64,000 nucleotides of DNA from the NCBI GenBank assembly GCA_937946835.1, contig CALFAV010000005.1, positions 1 to 64,000 of the forward strand, in the 5' to 3' direction. The first letter of the stretch is position 1. Every line of letters starts with the position of its first letter. The notes under the pieces were generated by a model. It was given only the letters and a program-made list of their open reading frames with translations, made no database searches and was not told where the DNA came from. Below, piece by piece: positions 55,880 to 63,668 of this stretch. Source of the DNA: an uncultured Verrucomicrobiae bacterium (GTDB lineage Bacteria > Verrucomicrobiota > Verrucomicrobiia > Limisphaerales > J093). Both the position numbers and the translations under genes were made by a program.

Positions 55880-57261
55880 ACCTGTCCCCCCTCCGCACCC
55901 CGCTTCGCCTGCTCGGCGCGTTGAGCCGCGCCGCCCTGGGCCGCCTCACCGCCGCGTGCGGTTGCACGCCTCATCGCCGGGCCGAGCGCTTTACTCCGGA
56001 CCCCGCACTGGAGGCTCTGCTGGAGCAAATGCGCTTCGAGGCGGACCCGCTGGCCGATGACACGGTCCGGCGCCTTTTCGCCAGCGGCGCGGGCATGGAC
56101 CGGGTCAACGAGCTGCTTGCCCGGCTCATTCACCAGGCGCCGCCCCCCGAGGCCCTGCGGGACGACGCGCAGGATGAGGCGGCGCGGGCCGCGCTCGAGC
56201 CCTACCTGGCGCACTGCCAGACCCTGCCGCCCTGGGCGGACCGGGCCGTGATTGGCCGCGCGGGCGCGCTGTTTGCCGAGCACGGGATGCTGGCCTTCTC
56301 GGTGCTGGGTTGCGCCAGCCTGCCCGTGGGCTACGCCGCCCCCGAGGCGGCGCGCGTGCTGGGATTCACCCAGCAACTGACCGAGCACGCCCAACGCCGC
56401 CTGGCCGAGACGGCACTGTTTCTGATTGACGTGATGTCGCGGGGCGGCCTGGAACCCGGGGGGCGCGGCCTGCAGGACATCGCGCGGGTGCGCCTGATGC
56501 ACGCGGCCATCCGGCACCTGCTGCTGCAACCGGCCCCCGGGCCGCTGGGCGAGGGCCGCCGGGACTTCGCCCGGGTGCTGGCCGAGGCGTCCTGGGACGT
56601 GCGCGCGCACGGCCAGCCCATTCATCAGGTGGTGATGTCCGCGACCATCCTGTGCTTTTCCTTCGTGGCCCTGCGCAGTGCGCGCCGGATGGGCCTTCAC
56701 CCGCCGCCGGAAGCCGAACACGCCTACCTGCACGCGTGGAACGTGGTGGGGTGGCTGATGGGCGTGCGGGACGAGTTGCTGGTGCCGCGGCCCGAGACCT
56801 ACGCGGGGGCGGAGAAACTCTTCAACCACATCTGGCATCGCTTCCGGGCCCGCGCGCCCTACGCCGAGGGGATTCAGCTCACCGCGGCGTTGCTGCGGTT
56901 TCTGGAAGACCCGCTGCACGATCTGCCCCCGCCCCTGCCGCGGCTGCCCCGTCTGGTCATGCGCGACCTGATCGGGCCGGATCTTACGCGCATTCTGGGG
57001 GTGAAGCTGGGGTTTTGGGACGAGGTGCTGCTGGGACTGGCGGTATGGGGAATCCGCGAGCTGGATCACCTGGGTGACGTGGTTTACGAGCGACTGCCGC
57101 AGTCGCGTCTGGCGGCGGAGTTTCTGTTCCGCCGGCTGGTCCGGGCGCTGGCGGGCGCACCCCGCGGCGGGGCGCGCCCGCCGTTTCAAATTCCCGATCA
57201 CCTGGCCGAGCGCTGGCGCGTGCGGCCGCCCTCGCCCCGCGCGGAACCTGTCGGCCCCTGA
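55876..57261 (+). CDS. Lcp/MpaB-like heme oxygenase (DUF2236 family, latex-clearing-protein type)
   Basis: 461 residues from ATG 55876. Lcp proteins oxidatively cleave poly(cis-1,4-isoprene); MpaB cleaves a prenyl side chain. The Lcp heme-site pattern is intact: R175-L-A-E-T179, then exactly 30 residues to H209 in VRLMHAAIRH, with R206 and R213 flanking. This spacing is the same as the recalled R164/T168/H198 of the Streptomyces enzyme, offset by 11. The family block AYLHAWNVVGWLMGVRDELL follows. No clear Sec or Tat signal is seen, unlike secreted Lcp. It overlaps the cyclase gene by four bases and precedes a methyltransferase by six. Substrate unknown; an isoprenoid or other long hydrophobic chain is likely. 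Confidence 0.82.
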   Translation: MNLSPLRTPLRLLGALSRAALGRLTAACGCTPHRRAERFTPDPALEALLEQMRFEADPLADDTVRRLFASGAGMDRVNELLARLIHQAPPPEALRDDAQDEAARAALEPYLAHCQTLPPWADRAVIGRAGALFAEHGMLAFSVLGCASLPVGYAAPEAARVLGFTQQLTEHAQRRLAETALFLIDVMSRGGLEPGGRGLQDIARVRLMHAAIRHLLLQPAPGPLGEGRRDFARVLAEASWDVRAHGQPIHQVVMSATILCFSFVALRSARRMGLHPPPEAEHAYLHAWNVVGWLMGVRDELLVPRPETYAGAEKLFNHIWHRFRARAPYAEGIQLTAALLRFLEDPLHDLPPPLPRLPRLVMRDLIGPDLTRILGVKLGFWDEVLLGLAVWGIRELDHLGDVVYERLPQSRLAAEFLFRRLVRALAGAPRGGARPPFQIPDHLAERWRVRPPSPRAEPVGP

Positions 57262-57267
57262 CTGCGC

Positions 57268-58134
57268 ATGGCCGCCAACTCGATCAGCCCCGCCGCGATT
57301 GTCCGGTACTACGACGTGCTCGAGCCGGACTATCGCTACATGTGGAATCTGGGGCGGAACGTGGCGATGCACTTCGGGTACTGGGACGCCGCCACGCGGA
57401 GCCTGCCCGGGGCGCTGGAGCGGGAAAACGCCGTGCTGGCCGAATTGGCCCGGGTGCACCGCGGCACGCGCGTGCTCGACGCCGGCTGCGGCATCGGCGG
57501 CAGCGCCATTTACCTGGCGCGGCACCACGGCTGCCGGGTGACCGGCGTCACGCTCAGCGCCAGACAGGTGCGGACCGCGCAGCGCCTGGCCCGCCGGGCC
57601 GGGGTGGCCGGGGGGACCGAGTTTTTGTGCCGGGATTTTCAGCAGACCGGATTTCCGGACGGGGCGTTCGACGTGGTGTGGGCCCTCGAGAGCGTGTGCC
57701 ACGCGCCGGACAAGGCGCGGTTGAGCCGCGAGTTTTTCCGGGTGTTGGCGCCGGGCGGCCGCCTGGTGGTGGCGGATGGGTTTGCCGCACGCGCGCACTT
57801 CGCGCCGGCGGACCGGGCGTTGATGGACCGGTGGCTGCGGGGTTGGTGTGTCGAGTCGCTGGCCACGCTGGAGGAGTTCACCCGGGCCCTGGGCGCGGCC
57901 GGTTTTGTCGGCGTCCAAGTCCGGGATGCCACCCCGAACGTGTTGCCCTCCTCGCGGCACCTGTACCGGTGGTCCCGGCCGCTGCTCGGGCTGGCCGCGG
58001 TGTTGCGGTGGTGTGGTCCGAACCTGCGCACCCGCGCGCTGAACATCGTGGCCGCACACGGCCAGTACCTGGCGTTGACCCGCGGTCTGTGGCGGTACGG
58101 CTTGATCGTGGCCTCCAAACTTCCCCCCGAATGA
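57268..58134 (+). CDS. SAM-dependent methyltransferase, sterol/tocopherol type
   Basis: 288 residues. Class I fold with SAM motif VLDAGCGIGGSAIYLA (about 69-84), VTGVTLSARQV and FDVVWALESVCHAPDKARL. The N-terminal YYDVLEPDY and MHFGYWDAATRS match the group containing Erg6/sterol C-24 and tocopherol methyltransferases, which methylate isoprenoid lipids. It sits between the Lcp-like oxygenase and a FadL-type channel, so it may act on the same hydrophobic substrate. Its stop overlaps the next start by four bases. Confidence 0.85.
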   Translation: MAANSISPAAIVRYYDVLEPDYRYMWNLGRNVAMHFGYWDAATRSLPGALERENAVLAELARVHRGTRVLDAGCGIGGSAIYLARHHGCRVTGVTLSARQVRTAQRLARRAGVAGGTEFLCRDFQQTGFPDGAFDVVWALESVCHAPDKARLSREFFRVLAPGGRLVVADGFAARAHFAPADRALMDRWLRGWCVESLATLEEFTRALGAAGFVGVQVRDATPNVLPSSRHLYRWSRPLLGLAAVLRWCGPNLRTRALNIVAAHGQYLALTRGLWRYGLIVASKLPPE

Positions 58135-59396
58135 ACCTTTTCTCACTCCCCGGTTGGCCCGCCGCCGTCCGCCGCAAGACCGGTTCGGCCTTGCGAAGCC
58201 CTCGGCGTTTTCCCGCCCGGTCGCTGCTCTGCCTGGCCGCGGTGGGCGGGCTCGCCGCCGCGCCGGTTTGGGGGGTGGCCTTTCGGGTCCCGAACCAGGA
58301 CGCCCGGGCCGTCGCGCGCGGCAACGCCTTCGCAGCCACCGCGGACAACCCCGCGGCCGTTTACTACAACCCGGCCGGCCTGGCGTTCCTGGAGGGCACG
58401 CAATTTCGGGCCAGCGCGTACCCGATTTGGCTCAAGGTGGACCATGAAGCCGCGGGGGGCGGGCGGTTCAGCACGCGCGACCAGTTGCAGGGCGTGGCGC
58501 AGGTGTATTTCACCAGCACCGCCGCCGGCGGCAGCCTGGCCGGGGGCGTGGGCCTGTACACGCCCTATGGCCTGGGCACGCTCTGGCCGGATGACGCGCC
58601 GTTTCGCGCGCTGGGTACCAAGGCGGAGTTGATGTACCTGGCCGTGAACCCCGTGGTCGCCTGGCGGCCCCGGCCCGCCCTGGCCGTGGCCGTGGGCCCC
58701 AGCGTGGACTGGGGGCGCGCCACGCTCCGGCAGGGCATCGGCACACGACCGGAGGACCAGTTCAATTTCACCGGGACCGACCTCAGCCTGGCGGCCACCG
58801 CGGGGTTCCTGTGGCGCCCCCATGCGCGGCACGCGTTGGGGGTGAGCTGGCGCAGTCCCGGGGAGATGACCTTTGAGGGCACGGCGGAAACCCGGGTGGG
58901 CGGCCTGCGGTTCGAGCAGGACGCCACCTACCGGCTGAACCTGCCCCAACACCTCATCGTGGGTTGGTCCTTCCGCCCCACGCCCGCCTGGAACCTCGAG
59001 GTGAACGTGGACTGGACGGACTGGCACGCCGTGGACACCGCCACGCTGGGGTTGCCGGGTGGCAAGACCGAGGTGCCGTTCCACTGGGAGTCCGGCTTCA
59101 TGTACGAGTTTGGCCTGACGCACACCTTCGCCTCCGGCACGGCCCTGAGCGTGGGTTACTGGTACGGCGAGGAGACCGTGCCCGACGCGCGTTACCAACC
59201 CATTGTGCCCGACGTGGCCCTGCACGCATTTTCCGCCGGCCTGGCCTGGCGTTGGGGCGCCTGGAACCTGGAGGCGGTGTACCAACTGGGCGTGGGCCCC
59301 ACCCGCACGGTGCGCGGCAGCCCGGGCGGATTGGCCGACGGTGACTTCACCTACCTCAGCCACGCCCTGAGCCTGGCCGCCGGGCGGAAGTTCTAA
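58131..59396 (+). CDS. FadL/TodX-family outer-membrane hydrophobic-substrate channel
   Basis: 421 residues from ATG 58131. An unusually long basic N-terminus precedes a signal segment (RSLLCLAAVGGLAAAPVWG, about 30-49). The mature protein starts with FRVPNQDARAVARGNAFAAT and the FadL hatch motif NPAAVYYNPAGLAFLEG. The rest alternates beta strands with aromatic ends and finishes in F (LSLAAGRKF), as for outer-membrane barrels. It likely imports long-chain hydrophobic compounds. Last gene of the operon; it converges with a PIG-L gene 38 bases away. Confidence 0.9.
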   Translation: MNLFSLPGWPAAVRRKTGSALRSPRRFPARSLLCLAAVGGLAAAPVWGVAFRVPNQDARAVARGNAFAATADNPAAVYYNPAGLAFLEGTQFRASAYPIWLKVDHEAAGGGRFSTRDQLQGVAQVYFTSTAAGGSLAGGVGLYTPYGLGTLWPDDAPFRALGTKAELMYLAVNPVVAWRPRPALAVAVGPSVDWGRATLRQGIGTRPEDQFNFTGTDLSLAATAGFLWRPHARHALGVSWRSPGEMTFEGTAETRVGGLRFEQDATYRLNLPQHLIVGWSFRPTPAWNLEVNVDWTDWHAVDTATLGLPGGKTEVPFHWESGFMYEFGLTHTFASGTALSVGYWYGEETVPDARYQPIVPDVALHAFSAGLAWRWGAWNLEAVYQLGVGPTRTVRGSPGGLADGDFTYLSHALSLAAGRKF

Positions 59397-59434
59397 GCCC
59401 GGGTCGGGCACCGCCCGCCGGTTGCTTACTGAGC

Positions 59435-60292
59435 TTACTGAAACAGGGTCGCCGCCGGCTGGCCGACCGGGAGCATCCGTCCGCCCGGGTAGAAGCGCTC
59501 GAACTGACCGCCGCGCCACCGGCGAACGCGGTACAGCGTGGCAAAGGTAAAGGCCGGTGCCGCGCCGCCCTGCCCGCCCACCAGTTCCCCCCCGCGGCGC
59601 ACGTTGTCCATCATCCAGGCCGGCAGGAGCAGGTGGTACGGGTTGCGGCGCACCTCGCCCACATGGAAGGAGCAGGCGGCCACGAGGTCGGCCAGGTCCT
59701 CCGGGCCGGCTTCGACGGCCGCGTTGGGATCGTCGCACTGGCCCCAGTACTCGGTCTCGACGGTGACACACTCCAGGCTGGTTCCCAGCCCGCGCAGGGC
59801 ATCCACCACCAGCCAGTGCACCCCCACGTGCGTGCTGTTCCAGTCCTGGTCGTGCGGGAAACAGATGACCTGCGGACGCTCCACCTGGAGCAGCTTGGCA
59901 ATCACGCGTACCTTGTCGGTCCAGCCCACCGGGTCCTGCTCGCGCGCGGCCAGATTCACCCGCTCCAGCCCGCGCGGCGCGGTCTGCTGCACCTCGAACC
60001 CCAGAAACGCACACGCGTTTTTCAACTCGGCCAGCCGGGCCTCCTGTCGGCCGGGGTCGCTGCCCTGGGTGACCGCCACGTTGATCACCCGGTACCCGGA
60101 TTCGCGCATCAACCGCAGCGCCAGCAACCCCACGATGCACTCATCGTCCGGGTGCGGGGAAAACAGCAGCACCTTGGGCGCATCGGAACCGGGCTTGGGG
60201 CGGGGCCGGAGGGGCAGGTCGCCCAGCGGCAGATGGGTTCCCAGCCCGGCCAGACTGGCGTAGCTTTGCACGTATAAGCGATAGGGATGCAT
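59435..60292 (-). CDS. PIG-L/LmbE-family deacetylase
   Basis: 285 residues from ATG 60292 (MHPYRLYVQSYASLAGLG); a GTG five codons upstream is an alternative. Zinc-binding motif SPHPDDECI at about 45-53 and the second metal-site segment FPHDQDWNSTHVGVHW near 150 are present. Family members remove acetyl groups from N-acetyl-glucosamine conjugates, chitooligosaccharides, or thiol-cofactor precursors; the substrate here is unknown. No signal peptide. Convergent with the FadL operon. Confidence 0.9.
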   Translation of the reverse strand: MHPYRLYVQSYASLAGLGTHLPLGDLPLRPRPKPGSDAPKVLLFSPHPDDECIVGLLALRLMRESGYRVINVAVTQGSDPGRQEARLAELKNACAFLGFEVQQTAPRGLERVNLAAREQDPVGWTDKVRVIAKLLQVERPQVICFPHDQDWNSTHVGVHWLVVDALRGLGTSLECVTVETEYWGQCDDPNAAVEAGPEDLADLVAACSFHVGEVRRNPYHLLLPAWMMDNVRRGGELVGGQGGAAPAFTFATLYRVRRWRGGQFERFYPGGRMLPVGQPAATLFQ

Positions 60293-60490
60293 GACGGGCG
60301 TTTCCACACCCCCAACAAAGATTCATGGCTGCCATACCGGCAAGCACAATTTGCTCCGGGAAACGGCGCTCGGACATCGGCACCAGACTCCCCGGCCCTG
60401 CACAGAAGGCGCGCGCGCCCACCGCGGGCGATCGCGGGCGGCCCCCCAGGTTCGGTCCCGGAGCGCCGGCACGCCCCCCGGGGTTCCGGC

Positions 60491-60519
60491 TTAACCACCG
60501 GTCGCGCCCGCCGTAACCT
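60491..60519 (+). promoter_or_regulatory. Leaderless-type promoter of the RluA-RlmI fusion gene
   Basis: TTAACC (60491-60496), 17 bases, TAACCT (60514-60519), then eight bases to the TTG start at 60528. Confidence 0.45.
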
Positions 60520-60527
60520 GTGCCGCC

Positions 60528-62144
60528 TTGTTGCCGTTGATCTGCCACGAAGACGAGCACCTGCTGGTGGTGAACAAGCCGCCCGGCTGGAGCACCCACG
60601 CCCCCGCCCCGTATGCCGGGGAGGGCGTGTACGACTGGCTGCGACATCGCGAGCCGCGCTGGGCCAACCTGGCCATCGTGCACCGGTTGGACAAGGACAC
60701 GTCCGGCCTGCTGGTCTTCGGCAAAACCCCCTTGGCCAACCGCGCGCTCACCGCGCAGTTTACGCGCCGCGAGGTGCGCAAGGAGTACCGGCTGGCCACG
60801 CGGGCACCAGTGCGTTTTCAGCGGCTGGAGGTGCGCACGGGGCTGCGCCGGGCGGGCGAACGTTACGTGGTTGCCCCGGCCGGTGCCGGTACGGAGCCGG
60901 CGATCACCCGCTTTGAAGTGCTCGAGGTCTCCGGCGGCCTGACCTGGTTGCGCGCCGTGCCGGTCACCGGCCGCACGCACCAGATTCGCGTCCATGCCGC
61001 CGCCCGCGGTTTTCCGATCCTGGGGGACACGCGGTACGGGGGCGAGCCCGCGGCGCGCCTCTGGCTGCACGCCCAGCGGCTGGCGTTCCGGCATCCGGCC
61101 TCCGGGGCCGAGGTTCAATTCCACGCGCCGGGGGACTTCACGGACGACCCCGCCCGGCTGTTGCGCGAAGCAATCTTCGACCCGGCGGAGACCGACACCT
61201 GGCGCCTGCTCCACGGCGCGGGCGAGCTGGCCGACGATTTCCGCGCCGCGGACAACGCGCCGGATTTCTGCGTGGACCGCTTCGGTCCCTACCTGCTGGC
61301 GCAAAGCGCCGGCCCGCCCGGGCGCACCCAGCTTGCTTACCTGCATCGGGAAGTGGAGCGGTACGGCCTGCGCGGGGCATATCACAAGACACTGCGCCGC
61401 GAGGTGCGGGGCTGTGGCGGGGCAGCGGCCTCACCGCAACTCCTCTTCGGCGAGCCGGCACCGGCCGCGTTTACCGTCCGTGAGAACGGCGTCGCTTACG
61501 AGATTCGCTTCGGGGAGGGGTACTCGGTGGGCCTGTTTCTGGACCAGCGGGACAACCGGCGCCGGCTGCTGGTGAACCACGTGGCGGCCGGTTTCCCGCT
61601 CTTCCCGGCCGGCCCGGCGGGCGCGGAGGTGTTGAACACCTTCGCCTACACCTGCGGCTTTTCCGTCTGCGCGGCCCGGGCCGGCGCGCGCGTCACCAGT
61701 GTGGACCTCTCGCGCAAATACCTCGACTGGGGCCGGCGAAACTTCGCGTTGAACGGCCTGGAGCCGGCGAGCCACGAGTTCCTGACCGGCGACGTGTTCG
61801 ACTGGTTGCGACGGTTCGCCAAACGCGGTCGGCAGTTCGACCTCGTCCTGCTGGACCCGCCGACCTTTTCCACCGCCAAGGGCGGAACGGTGTTCAGCGC
61901 GGAGCGGGACTACGGCCGACTGGTGCGGGCGGCGTTGCCGGTGGTCAAACCCGGCGGGGTGCTCTTCGCCTCAACCAACGCCGCGGAACTGGCGCCGGAG
62001 AAATTCCTGAAGCTGATCCACGCCGCCCTCGGGGAGTGGGGACGGCGCGTGCTCCAGCACCATTATGCGCCGCAACCGCCGGATTATCCCGTTGTGCGCG
62101 CCGTGCCGGCGCACTTGAAAACCCTGTGGCTGCGCCTGGAGTGA
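60528..62144 (+). CDS. Bifunctional RNA pseudouridine synthase (RluA type) - RNA cytosine methyltransferase (RlmI-like)
   Basis: 538 residues, probably starting at TTG 60528 or the next TTG; no ATG/GTG is available before the conserved LICHEDEHLLVVNKPPGWST. The N-terminal half is an RluA synthase with catalytic D55 in HRLDKDTSG and VTGRTHQIRVHAA. The second half resembles RlmI: an EEHEE-like part (DTWRLLHGAGELADDFRAAD, DRFGPYLLAQ), then SAM motif NTFAYTCGFSVCAA near 368 and LLDPPTFS near 441. One protein could thus make pseudouridine and 5-methylcytosine in RNA. No PUA domain was seen. Both active-site motifs look intact. Confidence 0.85.
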   Translation: MLPLICHEDEHLLVVNKPPGWSTHAPAPYAGEGVYDWLRHREPRWANLAIVHRLDKDTSGLLVFGKTPLANRALTAQFTRREVRKEYRLATRAPVRFQRLEVRTGLRRAGERYVVAPAGAGTEPAITRFEVLEVSGGLTWLRAVPVTGRTHQIRVHAAARGFPILGDTRYGGEPAARLWLHAQRLAFRHPASGAEVQFHAPGDFTDDPARLLREAIFDPAETDTWRLLHGAGELADDFRAADNAPDFCVDRFGPYLLAQSAGPPGRTQLAYLHREVERYGLRGAYHKTLRREVRGCGGAAASPQLLFGEPAPAAFTVRENGVAYEIRFGEGYSVGLFLDQRDNRRRLLVNHVAAGFPLFPAGPAGAEVLNTFAYTCGFSVCAARAGARVTSVDLSRKYLDWGRRNFALNGLEPASHEFLTGDVFDWLRRFAKRGRQFDLVLLDPPTFSTAKGGTVFSAERDYGRLVRAALPVVKPGGVLFASTNAAELAPEKFLKLIHAALGEWGRRVLQHHYAPQPPDYPVVRAVPAHLKTLWLRLE

Positions 62145-62549
62145 GCGGATGCGAATTCCCCGCGGCTGCAGGGTATTTGGCGTCCTGCCCGTTGCGCGCC
62201 ACGCGGCCCTACCGGGGAAAGCGCCAGCATGCGGGCGCACTCCAAAGGCTGGCGCCCGGGGTCGGCGTCCCTGCCCAAGCCAGGCGTCTGGGAGGGCCGC
62301 CGTCGCCGGCCGCTTACTCCAGGCAAGCCACACGGGAAGTTTTCCGCTGGTGGAAAGAAGCCGGGGCCTGCGGCGCTCGCTTCTCCGAGACGAAGGCTGG
62401 GCTTGCTGAATCCACCCTTCGAGGCGGCCGCGGGGTGTTTGGAAAAGTGAGCCGCGCGGGCAAATCCAGCCTGCGGTTTCCCAGGATGTGACCGGGCCGA
62501 AACCCGGGCGCCCGGGGGAAAAACGCGCAGGGGGGCAACCTCAGCCGGT
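62145..62549. other. 405-base gap between convergent genes
   Basis: No convincing gene. It contains a perfect 14-base palindrome CCCGGGCGCCCGGG (62503-62516) and a short TTTCC/GGAAA inverted repeat near 62341-62356. Neither is followed by a T-run in the reading direction of the adjacent gene, so terminator function is unproven. Confidence 0.4.
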
Positions 62550-63668
62550 TCAGCGCCCGCCGAAACGCGCCGGGTCCACCGCCCGCAGGATGCGCTCCAC
62601 ATCCACGTGCCGGGCGATGAGGTCCCGGATGAGTTCGATCTTGGCCACGTCGGAGGGCCGGGTTTTGACGGTGAGATCGTGGACGCGCGAGGCCACGCGG
62701 TAGCTTTCCTGGTCCACGGCCAGCACGGGGAAGGGCAGGGCCTGCACCACGCGCATGACGCTGGGCGAGGGGCGCTGGCCTCCGGTGAGCAGGATGCCCG
62801 CCAGGCCGTCGTGCGCCTGGTCGTAGAGGGTGGTGGCCGCGGCGAGCACGATGTCCTCGCGGTCGCCCGGGGTGATGACCAGGACACCCTTTTTGAAGTA
62901 GGCGAGGGCGTGGCGCACGCTCATGGCGCCGACCACGACCTCTTCGACCAGGTTTTGGTACTGGGTGCTGGCGTTGAGCGGCTCGGCGCGCAATTCCTCG
63001 CGGATGACCTCGAGGGTGGGGCTGGAGAGGATGGGTTGGAGGGGCAACACGCCCAGCAGTTCGAGGCCCTGGCGCCGGAGGCCCTTGCGGGCAAACTCGT
63101 GGATGAACTCGAGTTTTTCGGGCAGGACCTTGTTGAGGATGACGCCGATGACCTCGACGCCTTCCTTTTCGAAGAGGGCGTGGTTGACGCAGACTTCGTC
63201 AATGGGCTTGCCGATGCCGCCCTGGGAGACGATCACCACCTTCGCACCCAGCAGCTTGGCCACGCGGGCGTTGGACAGGTCGAACACCGAGCCCACCCCG
63301 GCATGGCCCGAACCCTCGCACAGGACGAATTCCTTTTCCCAGGCCACGCGGTCGAAGGCCTCGATGATGCGCCGGACCAGCACCTCGTAGTTGGACTTTT
63401 GGAGGTACTTGCGGGTGAAGTCCGGGTCCACCGCGATCGGGCTCATGTCCACCAGCGGGCAGCGCAGTTGGTACACCCGGTCCATGAGGATGATGTCCTC
63501 GTCAATTTTCTGGGTCTCGATCTCGACGAAGCGCTGGCCGACCGGCTTGATGTAGCCGATGCGCGGGTAGTGGCGCTGCAGGGCGCTGGCCAGGCCGAGG
63601 GAGATGGTGGTTTTGCCCTCGTTCTGGCGGGTGGCGGCGATGAAGACGCGGGGGGTGGTGGTGTTCAT
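62550..63668 (-). CDS. P-loop/DRTGG-domain protein (dethiobiotin synthetase-like; Pta N-terminal region homologue)
   Basis: 372 residues. It begins with a BioD/CobQ-like P-loop ATPase (RVFIAATRQNEGKTTISLGL, about 7-26) with FVLCEGSGHAGVGSVFDLSN and VSQGGIGKPIDEVCVN. A DRTGG-like domain follows (about 215-330; VVGAMSVRHALAYFKKGVLV, ITPGDREDIVLAA). This is the arrangement of the N-terminal half of long phosphate acetyltransferases, where it is regulatory. The ATG overlaps the upstream pta stop by four bases, so the protein is probably a separate regulatory partner of Pta. Confidence 0.85.
   Translation of the reverse strand: MNTTTPRVFIAATRQNEGKTTISLGLASALQRHYPRIGYIKPVGQRFVEIETQKIDEDIILMDRVYQLRCPLVDMSPIAVDPDFTRKYLQKSNYEVLVRRIIEAFDRVAWEKEFVLCEGSGHAGVGSVFDLSNARVAKLLGAKVVIVSQGGIGKPIDEVCVNHALFEKEGVEVIGVILNKVLPEKLEFIHEFARKGLRRQGLELLGVLPLQPILSSPTLEVIREELRAEPLNASTQYQNLVEEVVVGAMSVRHALAYFKKGVLVITPGDREDIVLAAATTLYDQAHDGLAGILLTGGQRPSPSVMRVVQALPFPVLAVDQESYRVASRVHDLTVKTRPSDVAKIELIRDLIARHVDVERILRAVDPARFGGR

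Noticed and set aside
59417-59436. Short direct repeat CTTACTGA twice between FadL and PIG-L genes
   Set aside because: Too short, and it coincides with the PIG-L stop region; likely chance.
62503-62516. CCCGGGCGCCCGGG palindrome as an intrinsic terminator
   Set aside because: No T-run follows in the direction of transcription of the converging genes.
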